From contig NZ_JAJSOK010000052.1 in NCBI RefSeq assembly GCF_021283305.1, positions 1 to 55,413 on the forward strand: a DNA stretch of 55,413 nucleotides. The letters run 5' to 3'. Numbering within the stretch: position 1 is the stretch's first letter; the number at the start of each line of letters is the position of its first letter. The translations under genes were made by a program, and so were the position numbers. This DNA is from Pseudonocardia kujensis. GTDB taxonomy: Bacteria > Actinomycetota > Actinomycetes > Mycobacteriales > Pseudonocardiaceae. Below, piece by piece: positions 8,368 to 17,058 of the stretch. The notes beneath the pieces are model-generated. The model did no database searches, had not been told where the DNA came from, and saw only the letters and a program-made list of their open reading frames with translations.

Positions 8368-10155
8368 ATGGCCGAGCGTTCGGGACACGTCGTCGTCTGC
8401 GGAATCGGAGCCGTCGGGTTCCGGACCGTCGAGCAGCTGCACGCCGCGGGGATCGAGGTCGTGGTCGTCGACGGCGGCGACGAACCGGAGCCGGTCACCG
8501 AGCACCTCCTCGGGGTCTGGGAGGTCCCGCGGGTCACCGGCCGCCCGCGGGACGCCCTGGTCGAGGCCGGGGTGGAGCGGGCCGCAGCGGTCGTCGTGGT
8601 CCCCGACGACGACCTGGTCGCCACCGAGACCGCCCTGCTCGCGCGCCGGCTCGCCCCCGCGGCGCGGCTGGTCGTGCGGGTGGCGAACCGGGCCGTCGGG
8701 CGGGCGCTGGCCGAGGTGACCGGCCGGCAGAGCGTGCTCGACGTGGCGGCGCTGTCCGCACCGTCGGTCGTGGAGGCGTGCCTCGGGCAGCGTCCCCACC
8801 CGGTCCAGATGGGTGACCGGGTGTTCGTGGTCGCGACCCTGGAGGCGCCGCGGGCCGGCACCCTGCGGGCCCTGTTCGCCGACCTCGCCCCGCTCGCGGT
8901 GGCCGGCGCCGGCCGGGAGCAGGAGATCTGCCCGGGGCGCGACCACCGCGTGCCGGCGGGCGCGCGCGTCACCCTGATCGGCACCGCGGAGCAGTTCGCG
9001 GCCGCGGGGACCCCGGTCGAGCCGGTCCCGGCCACCCCCGCCCGGATCGGGGCACGGTCGTCCGGGGCGGTGCGGGCGGTGCGCCGGGACGAGGAGGGCG
9101 GCCGGGCGACGGTGCTGACGGTCCTGCGCACCCTGCTCGCCGAGGCCGAACGCCCGTTGAAGGTCACCGCGGGTGTGCTGCTCCTGCTGTTCGCCGCCTC
9201 CGTGTTCGTGCTGCGGTCGGGCTACGTCAAGGCGGACGGCTCGCACATGACCTGGGTCGACGCCGTGTACTTCAGCGTCGAGACCATCGGCACGGTCGGC
9301 TACGGTGACTTCTCCTTCGCCGAGCAGGCGACCTGGCTGCGCGTCTATGCGATCGGGATGATGTTCCTCGGCGTGGTGCTGGCCGCGGTGCTGTTCGCGC
9401 TGCTCACCCAGCTGCTCGTGAGCAGCAGGATCGAGCGGTCGGTCGGGCGGCGGCGGATCGGCGCGATGCGCGGGCACGTGATCGTCGTCGGGCTCGGGGC
9501 GGTGGGGATCGGGGTGCTGGAGGGCCTGCTCGCGGCGGGCGCCCGGCCGGTCGTCCTGGAGCGCGACCCGGCGAACCGGCACCTCGCGCGCGCCCGCGAG
9601 CTCGGCGTCCCGGTGGTCACCGGCGACGCGACCGACGCCGCGGTCCTGACCTCGGTCAACCTGCGGGAGGCCGCCGCCGTCGCTGTGCTGACCAGCGACG
9701 ACCTCGTCAACGTCGAGGCGGGCCTCGCCGTCCGGGACCAGCTCCGTGACCGCTGGCCCGTGGTCCCGGTGGTGCTGCGGGTGTTCGACGAGGACCTGTC
9801 CGCGGCGGTCGAGGAGGGCTTCGCCTTCCGGTACGTCCGCTCGACGGCGGCGCTGGCCGCCCCGTGGTTCGTCGGCGCCGCCCTGGGGCTCGACGTGCTG
9901 GGCACGTTCTACGTCGACCGCACACCGTTCATGGTCGGCCGGCTGCGGGTCGGCGCCGGGCTCGACGGCGTGGCCATGCGCGAGCTGTCCGCCCGGACCC
10001 GGGTCGTCGCCCTGCACCGTGCGGACGCGGGGACGCTGGAGCACCCGCCCCGCCGGGACACGCGGTTCGCCACGGGCGACGAGGCGTACGTCGTGGGCCC
10101 CTACTCCGAGCTGCTCGCCCTGCTGCGTCCCGCGGGCCAGACGTCGGCGCCGTAG
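8368..10155 (+). CDS. Two-RCK potassium channel (RCK - 2TM pore - RCK/TrkA-C)
   Basis: A 595-residue membrane protein with unusual order. Residues 1 to about 215 are a first TrkA-N/RCK Rossmann domain (HVVVCGIGAVGFRTVEQL). Residues about 260-360 form a two-helix channel with pore loop; the selectivity filter reads TIGTVGYGDF (near residue 309). From about residue 367 a second RCK domain starts HVIVVGLGAVGIGVLEGL, and a TrkA-C-like domain closes the protein. It should gate K+ flux in response to a nucleotide or ion. No ribosome site is strong; the ATG was chosen because the first RCK begins directly after it. Alternatives such as a Trk uptake regulator are excluded by the pore. Confidence 0.85.
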   Translation: MAERSGHVVVCGIGAVGFRTVEQLHAAGIEVVVVDGGDEPEPVTEHLLGVWEVPRVTGRPRDALVEAGVERAAAVVVVPDDDLVATETALLARRLAPAARLVVRVANRAVGRALAEVTGRQSVLDVAALSAPSVVEACLGQRPHPVQMGDRVFVVATLEAPRAGTLRALFADLAPLAVAGAGREQEICPGRDHRVPAGARVTLIGTAEQFAAAGTPVEPVPATPARIGARSSGAVRAVRRDEEGGRATVLTVLRTLLAEAERPLKVTAGVLLLLFAASVFVLRSGYVKADGSHMTWVDAVYFSVETIGTVGYGDFSFAEQATWLRVYAIGMMFLGVVLAAVLFALLTQLLVSSRIERSVGRRRIGAMRGHVIVVGLGAVGIGVLEGLLAAGARPVVLERDPANRHLARARELGVPVVTGDATDAAVLTSVNLREAAAVAVLTSDDLVNVEAGLAVRDQLRDRWPVVPVVLRVFDEDLSAAVEEGFAFRYVRSTAALAAPWFVGAALGLDVLGTFYVDRTPFMVGRLRVGAGLDGVAMRELSARTRVVALHRADAGTLEHPPRRDTRFATGDEAYVVGPYSELLALLRPAGQTSAP

Positions 10156-10208
10156 CCACAACGGGCCGAACCTCCGTCGACCCCGCCTCCGGCCCGCACG
10201 ACCTCGCC

Positions 10209-10232
10209 GGCTCCTGACCGCTCCCGGGAGCC
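10209..10232. terminator. Weak hairpin between convergent genes
   Basis: GGCTCC (10209-10214) and GGAGCC (10227-10232) can pair between the channel gene and the facing regulator gene. The stem is short, so this is a tentative terminator. Confidence 0.25.
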
Positions 10233-10244
10233 CGGACCCCGAGC

Positions 10245-12131
10245 TCAGACCTCCGAGCCGTCCGGCATGGAGATGCCGTAGCCGCGGATCTTGCGGTAGA
10301 TCGTGGCCCGCGACATCCCGAGCCGCCGGGCGGCCTCGGCCTTGTTGCCGTCCGTGTCGAGCAGGGCGTCGACGATGGCGTCGCACTCGATCGCCTCGAG
10401 CGGCGTGAGCACCCGGCGGGTGATCGCCCGCGTCTCGGGCGGGAGGTCCTCCGGGCGGACCGTGCCGGTGCGCCGGCGCGCGACGACCTTGCGCAGGACC
10501 TGGTAGAGCTGGTCGACGTTGCCCGGCCAGCGGTTGCGCATCAGCACCCGCATGGCCTCGGGCGAGCAGTGCAGGTCCGCGCCCCGGGTGAGCCGCGCGA
10601 GCAGGTACGGCACCAGCTCGGCGACGTCCTCGATGTGGTGGCGCAGCGGCGGCACCTCGATGCTGCGGGGGAAGCACCCGAGCAGCTCGGTGAGCTCGGG
10701 CGAGTCCGGCTCCGACGTGCGCGACCGGGTGGCGACCACCCACTGCCGCTCGGGGTCGGTCGACTCGCGGTAGGGCTCGAGCGCGTCGGCCAGGGCCAGC
10801 GCGTGCTGGGGGGAGAGCGCGTCGAGGTGCTGCAGGACGAGCGTCCCGCCGCCGGTGTGCAGCTCGTCGGACACCTCGGCGATCCACCGCGGCCCGCAGT
10901 GCACGGCGTCGAGCACCCGCACGTGGCCTGCGGGGGAGTGCAGCTGGTGGGTGGCGCGGGCCAGCGTGGTCCGCCCCGACCCCTTCTCGCCCTCGAGGAC
11001 CAGCCACTCGTTCATCCGGAAGTGCCGGTCGACGGCCTGGGCGCACTTCGTCCACAGCGCCCCGGACCCGACGGCGGCCGGCAGCGCCGTGGTGATCGAC
11101 GGCGTGGACGGGCGCCCGTGCAGCGGCGCCCGCGACACGAGTTGGACCTGCAGGATCCCACCGGAGAGCCCGCCCTCGGCCCAGCTCGGCCGGCACTGCA
11201 CCCGGGCCGTGGTGCCGCTGGGCAGGTCGACGAGCAGCTGCCGGCGCCGCCCGCTGCGGATCGCGTCCGTGGCCTCGGCGAGCAGCGGCACCTGGTCGGA
11301 CGGGTCGATGAGCTCGCGGGCCCGGTCGTTCATCATCAGCAGGTCGTCGCTGACGGCGAACACGGCGCCACGGCCGCGGCGGCACGCGGACAGGTAGTCG
11401 TGCATCAGGGTGAGCTCGCGCCGCCCGGACTGCTCGAGCAGCGTCTCCTCGATGCGACGCGCGATGGTCACGGCGGTCGCCGCCATCATCGCGCTGGCCT
11501 CGTTGCGCCAGCAGGTCAGGTCCAGCACCCCGAGCAGCTTCCCGTTCACGGGGTGGTGGATCGGCACGCCCGCGCACGCCATGTCCTCGAGGTGCTCGAC
11601 GTAGTGCTCGTGCCCGAACACCTGGGCGGGCGCGCGTCCCTCCAGCGCGGTGCCGATGCCGTTGGTGCCGACGTACTGCTCGGCGTAGCTGAAGCCCGGG
11701 GCCAGCCAGATCCGGTCGAGGTGGCGGCGCAGCGCGCTGTCGCCCGTGCGCCGGTCGATGACCACGCCCTCGTCATCGCAGAGGATCACGCTGACCGGCT
11801 CGGTGGCGAACTGGTCGGCGATGTCCTCGATGACGGGCCGCGCGGCGCGCATGAGCGGTGTGTCCGGTTCGGCGTCGCTCTCGTACGGCAGCTCGAGGTG
11901 GTCGCTCGGCACCGAGAACTGCCGCGAGCGCGTCCACGAGGCCAGGATCGGCGCCCGCACGATGCTCGGGTCGGGCTCCTCGAAATGGAGGAACGCCTCG
12001 CGGGCCACGGCCACGCGTTCGGCGGCACGGCCGACCACAGCGGGGCCGACGGGCACGGGAGAGCGGCGCTCGGACGCATCCTCGCCGTCCGGCGCCTCGT
12101 GGTGGATGGCGCGTTCGTTCTGCTCGACCAA
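10245..12131 (-). CDS. mimR: GAF/AAA+/Fis activator of the monooxygenase operon (MimR-like)
   Basis: A 628-residue NtrC-like regulator. Order: N-terminal helix region with ILASWTRSRQF (about 45-70), GAF domain (about 90-220, YVGTNGIGTALEGRAPAQVF), a second ligand-sensor-like stretch to about 320, a degraded AAA+ module (Walker A GEKGSGRTT near 370), and a C-terminal Fis helix-turn-helix (NKAEAARRLGMSRATIYRKI). The GAFTGA loop that contacts sigma-54 is absent and the Walker B region reads GGTLVLQHLDAL without the usual Asp-Glu. Relatives (MimR type) activate di-iron monooxygenase operons, and this gene diverges from prmA. Start is a TTG with a GAGAAGGG site; no better start is visible. Confidence 0.85.
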   Translation of the reverse strand: MVEQNERAIHHEAPDGEDASERRSPVPVGPAVVGRAAERVAVAREAFLHFEEPDPSIVRAPILASWTRSRQFSVPSDHLELPYESDAEPDTPLMRAARPVIEDIADQFATEPVSVILCDDEGVVIDRRTGDSALRRHLDRIWLAPGFSYAEQYVGTNGIGTALEGRAPAQVFGHEHYVEHLEDMACAGVPIHHPVNGKLLGVLDLTCWRNEASAMMAATAVTIARRIEETLLEQSGRRELTLMHDYLSACRRGRGAVFAVSDDLLMMNDRARELIDPSDQVPLLAEATDAIRSGRRRQLLVDLPSGTTARVQCRPSWAEGGLSGGILQVQLVSRAPLHGRPSTPSITTALPAAVGSGALWTKCAQAVDRHFRMNEWLVLEGEKGSGRTTLARATHQLHSPAGHVRVLDAVHCGPRWIAEVSDELHTGGGTLVLQHLDALSPQHALALADALEPYRESTDPERQWVVATRSRTSEPDSPELTELLGCFPRSIEVPPLRHHIEDVAELVPYLLARLTRGADLHCSPEAMRVLMRNRWPGNVDQLYQVLRKVVARRRTGTVRPEDLPPETRAITRRVLTPLEAIECDAIVDALLDTDGNKAEAARRLGMSRATIYRKIRGYGISMPDGSEV

Positions 12132-12455
12132 CCGGTTGCCCTTCTCGGAGCAGCTGTGGTCCGCGGTGGCGGCGCAGCCGGGATCGGCCCGGACGGTACC
12201 GCCCGGACTCCGACCACGCTAGAGGCGGACCGCCGGACCCGGAAGGGGCTGGTCAGCCCCACACCGTCTCATATTGAGACCGCAGGTCAGGGGGGTCGGC
12301 GGTGTGATTCCTGGCACGAGGCGAGCTGTGACGGGGCGCACTCCCGGCACCGCACGGCCCACCTCGGGCACAGAGCCCGACAGCGTCGCGGGCTCCCGCG
12401 CCGGCCGGCGGCGTCAGCTCTGTGCGCTCTCACCCCACCACCGTGAGGAGACGAC
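12132..12455. promoter_or_regulatory. Divergent control region between the regulator and prmA
   Basis: This 324-base gap holds no gene. It contains the palindrome at 12266-12280 and a sigma-54-like element at 12312-12327 (listed separately), then about 125 bases of GC-rich untranslated leader ending in the GAGGAG ribosome site of prmA. No convincing -35/-10 pair for a sigma-70-type factor was found by eye. Confidence 0.6.
12266..12280. promoter_or_regulatory. Perfect 15-bp palindrome, probable activator site
   Basis: GTCTCA-TAT-TGAGAC is a perfect inverted repeat in an AT-richer spot of the divergent region, about 185 bp before the prmA start codon. Its place between an NtrC-like activator and its likely target makes it the leading candidate for the Fis-domain binding site; this is inference. 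Confidence 0.5.
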
Positions 12456-14108
12456 GTGAGTCGGCAGAGTTTGGCGAAGGCTCACCAGAAGATCCAGGAA
12501 CTCGCCTGGGAGCCGCAGTACCACGAGCCGTACATGAAGTACGGAACCGACTACACCTTCCGGAAGGCCGCGAAGAAGGACCCGCTCAAGCAGGTCCTGC
12601 GGTCCTACTTCCCGATGGAGGAGGAGAAGGACCACCGCGTCTACGGCGCGCAGGACGGGGCCATCCGCGGGAACATGTTCCGTCAGGTCCAGGAGCGTTG
12701 GCTGGAGTGGCAGAAGCTGTTCCTGTCGATCATCCCGTTGCCCGAGATCTCCGCGGCGCGCTCGATGCCGATGCTGTTCCACGCGGTCCCGAACCCGGAG
12801 CTGCACAACGGCCAGGCGATCCAGATGATCGACGAGGTTCGGCACAGCACGATCCAGCAGAACCTCAAGCGCCTGTACATGAACAACTACATCGACCCGG
12901 CGGGCTTCAACAACAGCCTGCGGAACTTCCAGACGGACTACTGCGGCACCATCGGCCGCCAGTTCGCGGAAGGCTTCATCACCGGTGACGCGATCACCGC
13001 GGCCAGCATCTACCTGACGATCGTCGCCGAGACGGCGTTCACGAACACCCTGTTCGTGGCCATGCCGGCCGAGGCGGCGGCCAACGGCGACTACCTGCTG
13101 CCCACGGTCTTCCACTCGGTGCAGTCCGACGAGTCGCGGCACATCTCCAACGGCTACGCCACGCTGCTCATGGCGCTGTCGGACGAGGACAACCGCCAGC
13201 TGCTCGAGCGCGACCTGCGCTACGCGTGGTGGAACAACCACCGCGTCGTCGACGCCGCCATCGGCACCTTCATCGAGTACGGCACGAAGGACCGCCGCAA
13301 GGACCGCGAGTCGTACGCGGAGATGTGGCGCCGCTGGATCTACGACGACTACTACCGCTCCTACCTGCTGCCGCTCGAGAAGTACGGCCTGGTCATCCCG
13401 CACGACCTGGTCGAGGAGTCCTGGAAGCAGATCTGGGAGAAGGGCTACGTCCACGAGGTCGCGCAGTTCTTCGCCACCGGTTGGCTCGCCAACTACTGGC
13501 GCATCGACGGCATGACCGACGAGGACTTCGAGTGGTTCGAGTACAAGTACCCGGGCTGGTACGACAAGTACGGCAAGTGGTGGGAGAACTACAACCGTCT
13601 CGCCCTCCCGAACGGCCACAACGCGATCGTGGCCGAGGACGTCGACTACGTGTACCCGCACCGCTGCTGGACCTGCATGGTGCCCTGCCTCGTGCGTGAG
13701 GACATGGTCATGCAGGAGGTCGACGGCCAGTGGCGCACGTACTGCCACGAGGTCTGCCGCTGGACGGACGCCGAGGCGTTCCGCCCGACGTACCAGGGCC
13801 GCGAGACCCCGAACATGGGTCGCCTCGTGGGCCACCGCGAGTGGGAGACGCTCTACCACGGCTGGAACTGGGCCGACGTGGTGAAGGACATGGGCTTCGT
13901 CCGCGACGACGGCAAGACCATGACCGCGCAGCCGCACCTGAACCTCGACCCGAAGAAGATGTGGACGCTCGACCACATGCGGCGCATGCCGCATCTGCAG
14001 AGCCCGAACGTCCTGCTGAACGAGATGACGGACGCCGAGCGCGAGGCGTTCAAGGCGGACTACAACCGCCAGGGCCCGGCCGGCCGGCCGGCTCCCAAGG
14101 ACGCCTGA
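12456..14108 (+). CDS. prmA: Propane-type di-iron monooxygenase, hydroxylase alpha subunit
   Basis: A 550-residue catalytic subunit of a soluble di-iron monooxygenase (group 5/6: propane, phenol/acetone, tetrahydrofuran enzymes). It inserts one oxygen atom from O2 into a hydrocarbon or ether. The two di-iron E/DxxH motifs are seen as IDEVRHS (about 125-131) and SDESRHI (about 225-231), with further likely ligands in LPEISAARSM and IVAETAFTN. The start MSRQSLAKAHQKIQEL and segments YRSYLLPLEKYG and YPHRCWTCMVPC match PrmA/MimA/ThmA proteins. GTG start with GAGGAG site. A hairpin follows before prmB. The natural substrate cannot be decided by reading alone. Confidence 0.93.
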   Translation: MSRQSLAKAHQKIQELAWEPQYHEPYMKYGTDYTFRKAAKKDPLKQVLRSYFPMEEEKDHRVYGAQDGAIRGNMFRQVQERWLEWQKLFLSIIPLPEISAARSMPMLFHAVPNPELHNGQAIQMIDEVRHSTIQQNLKRLYMNNYIDPAGFNNSLRNFQTDYCGTIGRQFAEGFITGDAITAASIYLTIVAETAFTNTLFVAMPAEAAANGDYLLPTVFHSVQSDESRHISNGYATLLMALSDEDNRQLLERDLRYAWWNNHRVVDAAIGTFIEYGTKDRRKDRESYAEMWRRWIYDDYYRSYLLPLEKYGLVIPHDLVEESWKQIWEKGYVHEVAQFFATGWLANYWRIDGMTDEDFEWFEYKYPGWYDKYGKWWENYNRLALPNGHNAIVAEDVDYVYPHRCWTCMVPCLVREDMVMQEVDGQWRTYCHEVCRWTDAEAFRPTYQGRETPNMGRLVGHREWETLYHGWNWADVVKDMGFVRDDGKTMTAQPHLNLDPKKMWTLDHMRRMPHLQSPNVLLNEMTDAEREAFKADYNRQGPAGRPAPKDA

Positions 14109-14118
14109 GCGCGGGTCA

Positions 14119-14160
14119 GGCGAGGGGGGAGGACCGGGTCCTCCGGTCCTTCCCCCGCTC
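14119..14160 (+). terminator. Intercistronic hairpin between prmA and prmB
   Basis: GGGGGAGGACCGG (14125-14137) pairs with CCGGTCCTTCCCCC (14143-14156) apart from one bulged base, with extra pairing outside. It lies 17-50 bases past the prmA stop inside an otherwise tight operon, so it more likely acts as a partial terminator or an mRNA-stabilising end than as a full stop. Confidence 0.55.
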
Positions 14161-14309
14161 GGGTGCGACCCCGCCCACCGGCGGGCCCACCCGGCAGTAC
14201 GTCGCACCCGCGGGCCAGGGGTCTCCCGCGACCGTCACCGTCCACAGTGGAGTGATGGTGGGCCCCGCCCGCGGGTGCTGGCCAACCGAGACGAGAGGTG
14301 GTCCTCCCC

Positions 14310-15365
14310 TTGGGCGAGAAACACGTGGTGCGCTTCGAGCCCGTCGGCATCGAGATCGAGGTCGACGAGGGTCAGACGATCTTGCGCGCCGCCGCCGAGA
14401 ACGGTGTCCAGCTCATGCACGGCTGCAAGGAAGGTCAGTGTGCGGCCTGCAAGTCGTTCGTCCTCGAGGGCGAGGACATCGAGCTCGACAGCTACTCGAC
14501 GTTCGCGCTGCCGGACTACGAGAAGGAGGAGGGCCAGACCCTGCTCTGCCGGGCGCACGCCTACGAGGACCTGGTCATCGAGCTCCTCAACTACGACGAG
14601 GAGATCATCCGGGGCGGACTGCCGCTGCGTCGGGGCGTGGTCGAGGTGCTGTCCAACGAGGCGGTCACGCACGACATGCGGCACCTCGTCGTCAAGCTCC
14701 TGGAGCCGGACGAGATCAAGTTCTTCCCCGGCCAGTACATGGACTTCGTCGTCCCCGGTACCGAGGAGACGCGGTCCTTCTCCATGGCGAACACCCCCAA
14801 CCGCGAGGGGATCTACGAGTTCGTCATCAAGATCTACCCGGGCGGCCTGTTCTCGGAGCACCTGGCGGACAAGATCCAGGTCGGGGACCGGCTCGAGGTG
14901 GAGGCGCCCTTCGGGACCTTCACGCTCCGGGAGAACCGCACGTCGAACCTGATCTTCGTGGGCGGCGGGGCCGGCATGGCCCCCGTGCTCGGACTGCTGC
15001 GGTCCATGGCCGAGCGCGGGGTCGAGCGCAAGGCGACCTTCTACTACGGGGCCCGCACCGCCCGCGATCTCTGCTTCGAGGACGAGCTGCACGCGCTCGC
15101 CGAGAAGATCCCCGACTTCCGCTACGTGCCCGCCCTGTCCGAGCCGGCGGAGGGCGAGCCGTGGGAAGGCCACACGGGCCTGATCACCGAGGTGGTCCAG
15201 GCCCTGGAACCGAACCTGGAAGGAGCAGATGCCTACGTCTGCGGTCCGCCGCCCATGGTCGACGCGGCGATCGCGACGCTGACCGCACTGGGCGTGCGCG
15301 AGCAGAACATCTTCTACGACAAGTTCACCACGACCGGTGAGCAGGAAGGCGAGGACGGGCAGTGA
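14310..15365 (+). CDS. prmB: Monooxygenase reductase (2Fe-2S/FAD/NADH)
   Basis: A 351-residue electron-transfer protein that passes electrons from NADH through FAD and a 2Fe-2S cluster to the hydroxylase. Order: plant-type ferredoxin domain (about 1-95; cluster ligands in GCKEGQCAACKSF near 37-49 and TLLCRAHAYED), FAD domain with RSFSMANTP (near 155), NAD domain with GGGAGMAPVLGLL (near 220) and the closing CGPPPMVDAAI. Homologues begin M-GEKHVV, which points to the TTG at 14310; an in-frame GTG at 14298 would add four residues. The stop overlaps the start of prmC (GTGA), showing translational coupling. Confidence 0.92.
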   Translation: MGEKHVVRFEPVGIEIEVDEGQTILRAAAENGVQLMHGCKEGQCAACKSFVLEGEDIELDSYSTFALPDYEKEEGQTLLCRAHAYEDLVIELLNYDEEIIRGGLPLRRGVVEVLSNEAVTHDMRHLVVKLLEPDEIKFFPGQYMDFVVPGTEETRSFSMANTPNREGIYEFVIKIYPGGLFSEHLADKIQVGDRLEVEAPFGTFTLRENRTSNLIFVGGGAGMAPVLGLLRSMAERGVERKATFYYGARTARDLCFEDELHALAEKIPDFRYVPALSEPAEGEPWEGHTGLITEVVQALEPNLEGADAYVCGPPPMVDAAIATLTALGVREQNIFYDKFTTTGEQEGEDGQ

Positions 15366-16564
15366 CCACCACAGAGAGCAATCCCTCGACCCCGACCGAG
15401 CGCAGCGTTCCGAAGCCCGTGTTCACGGACGCCGAGGCGGGTGCGAAGGAGTTCCCCGACTCGAGCCCCGCCGCTCGGCGCTACAACTACTTCAACCCGG
15501 CGAAGCGCAAGCAGACCCACTACGAGGACGTGACCGTCGAGGTCCAGCCGGACCCGCGGCACTACCTGTCGCAGGGCTGGATCTACGGCTTCGCCGACGG
15601 GAGCAGGGGCTACCCGCTGCACTGGACGAAGCTCAAGGCCTGGGGCGTCGACGAGCCGGAGCCGCCGCGCGGCGTCGGCACGGGCTCCATGCACGTCCAG
15701 AACTGGCCGGCACACGGCTGGCACGAGTTCCGCGACCCGAACGAGGAGTGGGAGCAGAGCCTCTACCGGTACAACGCCAACGTCGTCCGGCAGCTCACCC
15801 AGAACGTCGAGAACGCCCGCAACGCCAAGGCCTTCGACCTCTGGACGCCGAACTGGATCCGCTTCGTCGAGCGCAACGTCGGCGCGTGGATGCACATCGA
15901 GCACATCCTCGGCCTGTACGTCTTCGCCGCGAACGAGCGCTCCGGCCCGACGAACATGCACAACACGGCGATGGCCGTGAACAGCACGCGCAAGATCCGC
16001 TTCGCGCAGGACCTCGCGCTCTACAACCTGACGCTCACCGAGGAGATCGACGGCTTCGACGGCACCGCCCACCTGGAGGCGTGGAACTCCGACGCCGAGT
16101 GGCAGGGCGCCCGGAAGGTGTGCGAGGCCCTCACGGCCGTGCAGGACGACTGGGGCGAGGCGATCTTCGCCGCCAACGTCGTGTTCGAGCCGCTGATCGG
16201 CGAGCTCTTCCGGTCGAACCTGGTCATGCAGTCCGCCGCCGGCAACGGCGACTTCGTGACGCCGACCGTCATGGGTGCCGGCGAGTTCGACTACGCCCAG
16301 CGCGACCTGCGCTGGACGATCGCCTGCTTCGGCCCGCTGAACGAGGACCGCGAGTTCGCCGACCACAACAAGGGACTCATGCAGGGCTGGCTCTCGCACT
16401 GGGTGCCGCAGGCCCTGGAGGCGGCCCGCACGATGCAGCCGATGTGGTCGCAGGCCGACCACAAGCCCCCGAGGTTCGAGGACGCCCTCGACCGTGCCAA
16501 GAACCGGTTCGCCGGCATCTGCCGGGACCTCAATCTCGACACCCCCGAGGAGCTGAAGCAGTGA
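15362..16564 (+). CDS. prmC: Monooxygenase hydroxylase beta subunit
   Basis: A 400-residue ferritin-like, non-catalytic partner of the hydroxylase. Typical stretches are RRYNYFNPAKRKQTHYEDVT, YLSQGWIYGFADGSRGYPL and NWIRFVERNVGAWMHIEHIL; the di-iron ligand pattern of the alpha subunit is missing, as in the family. It forms the (alpha-beta) dimer core together with PrmA. GTG start overlaps the prmB stop by 4 bases, and its own stop overlaps the start of prmD the same way, so the three are co-translated. Gene order A-reductase-beta-coupling is that of prm and mim clusters and also matches thmADBC. Confidence 0.92.
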   Translation: MTTTESNPSTPTERSVPKPVFTDAEAGAKEFPDSSPAARRYNYFNPAKRKQTHYEDVTVEVQPDPRHYLSQGWIYGFADGSRGYPLHWTKLKAWGVDEPEPPRGVGTGSMHVQNWPAHGWHEFRDPNEEWEQSLYRYNANVVRQLTQNVENARNAKAFDLWTPNWIRFVERNVGAWMHIEHILGLYVFAANERSGPTNMHNTAMAVNSTRKIRFAQDLALYNLTLTEEIDGFDGTAHLEAWNSDAEWQGARKVCEALTAVQDDWGEAIFAANVVFEPLIGELFRSNLVMQSAAGNGDFVTPTVMGAGEFDYAQRDLRWTIACFGPLNEDREFADHNKGLMQGWLSHWVPQALEAARTMQPMWSQADHKPPRFEDALDRAKNRFAGICRDLNLDTPEELKQ

Positions 16565-16932
16565 CCGCCTTCAAGACCTCCGAGAGCCCGTTCAAGGCCG
16601 ACAACACCGCGTCGAACATGTGCGGCTTCACCCTGATGAACAGCCAGGTCGGGGTGCTGATCGCCAATGTCCTGCGCCGGCTCGACAACGTCAAGGTGCA
16701 GGACCTGCCCTCGATGATCCGGGTGGACGGCCAGGGCAAGTTCGAGCTCGTCTACGCCGACGTCGACGAGGAGGCCGGCGAGGAGGAGGGCTGGTTCAAC
16801 GCCGCCGAGTTCGAGGAGGCGATGTCCACCCACTACGGCCGCATGGTCCACCTCGACGACAAGACGATCATGTTCGCCAACCCCGAGGACGCGGCCGAGT
16901 ACATCGACTTCGACCTGAAGCCGGTCTCGTAA
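16561..16932 (+). CDS. prmD: Monooxygenase coupling/effector protein
   Basis: A 123-residue MmoB/DmpM-like effector without metal or cofactor motifs. It binds the hydroxylase and adjusts access of substrate and O2 to the di-iron site. Recognisable by NMCGFTLMNSQVGVLIANVL near the start and the acidic middle VDEEAGEEEGWFNAAEFEEA. GTG start overlaps the prmC stop (GTGA). A large GC-rich hairpin follows 18 bases after the stop, which marks the end of the core operon. Confidence 0.92.
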   Translation: MTAFKTSESPFKADNTASNMCGFTLMNSQVGVLIANVLRRLDNVKVQDLPSMIRVDGQGKFELVYADVDEEAGEEEGWFNAAEFEEAMSTHYGRMVHLDDKTIMFANPEDAAEYIDFDLKPVS

Positions 16933-16950
16933 CCACCTCCGCTCCTCACC

Positions 16951-16995
16951 CCCGCGGTGGCGGCGGCTCCGTCGAGGGCCGCCGCCACCCGCGGG
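16951..16995 (+). terminator. Strong hairpin between prmD and the chaperonin gene
   Basis: A 17-base arm starting CCCGCGGTGG (16951-16967) pairs with a complementary arm ending CCCGCGGG (16978-16995) with a single bulge and a 10-base loop. It should end or reduce transcription of prmABCD; the chaperonin would then depend on read-through or its own promoter. Confidence 0.65.
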
Positions 16996-17058
16996 CTGTT
17001 GATCCGCACCCGCGCGGCTGACCAACGCAGTTCTCGATAGTCCGGGAGGACCGAAGTC

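Noticed and set aside
12266..12280. Palindrome as a terminator of the regulator gene
   Set aside because: It lies upstream of both divergent genes, the stem is only 6 bp and AT-rich, so an operator is more sensible.
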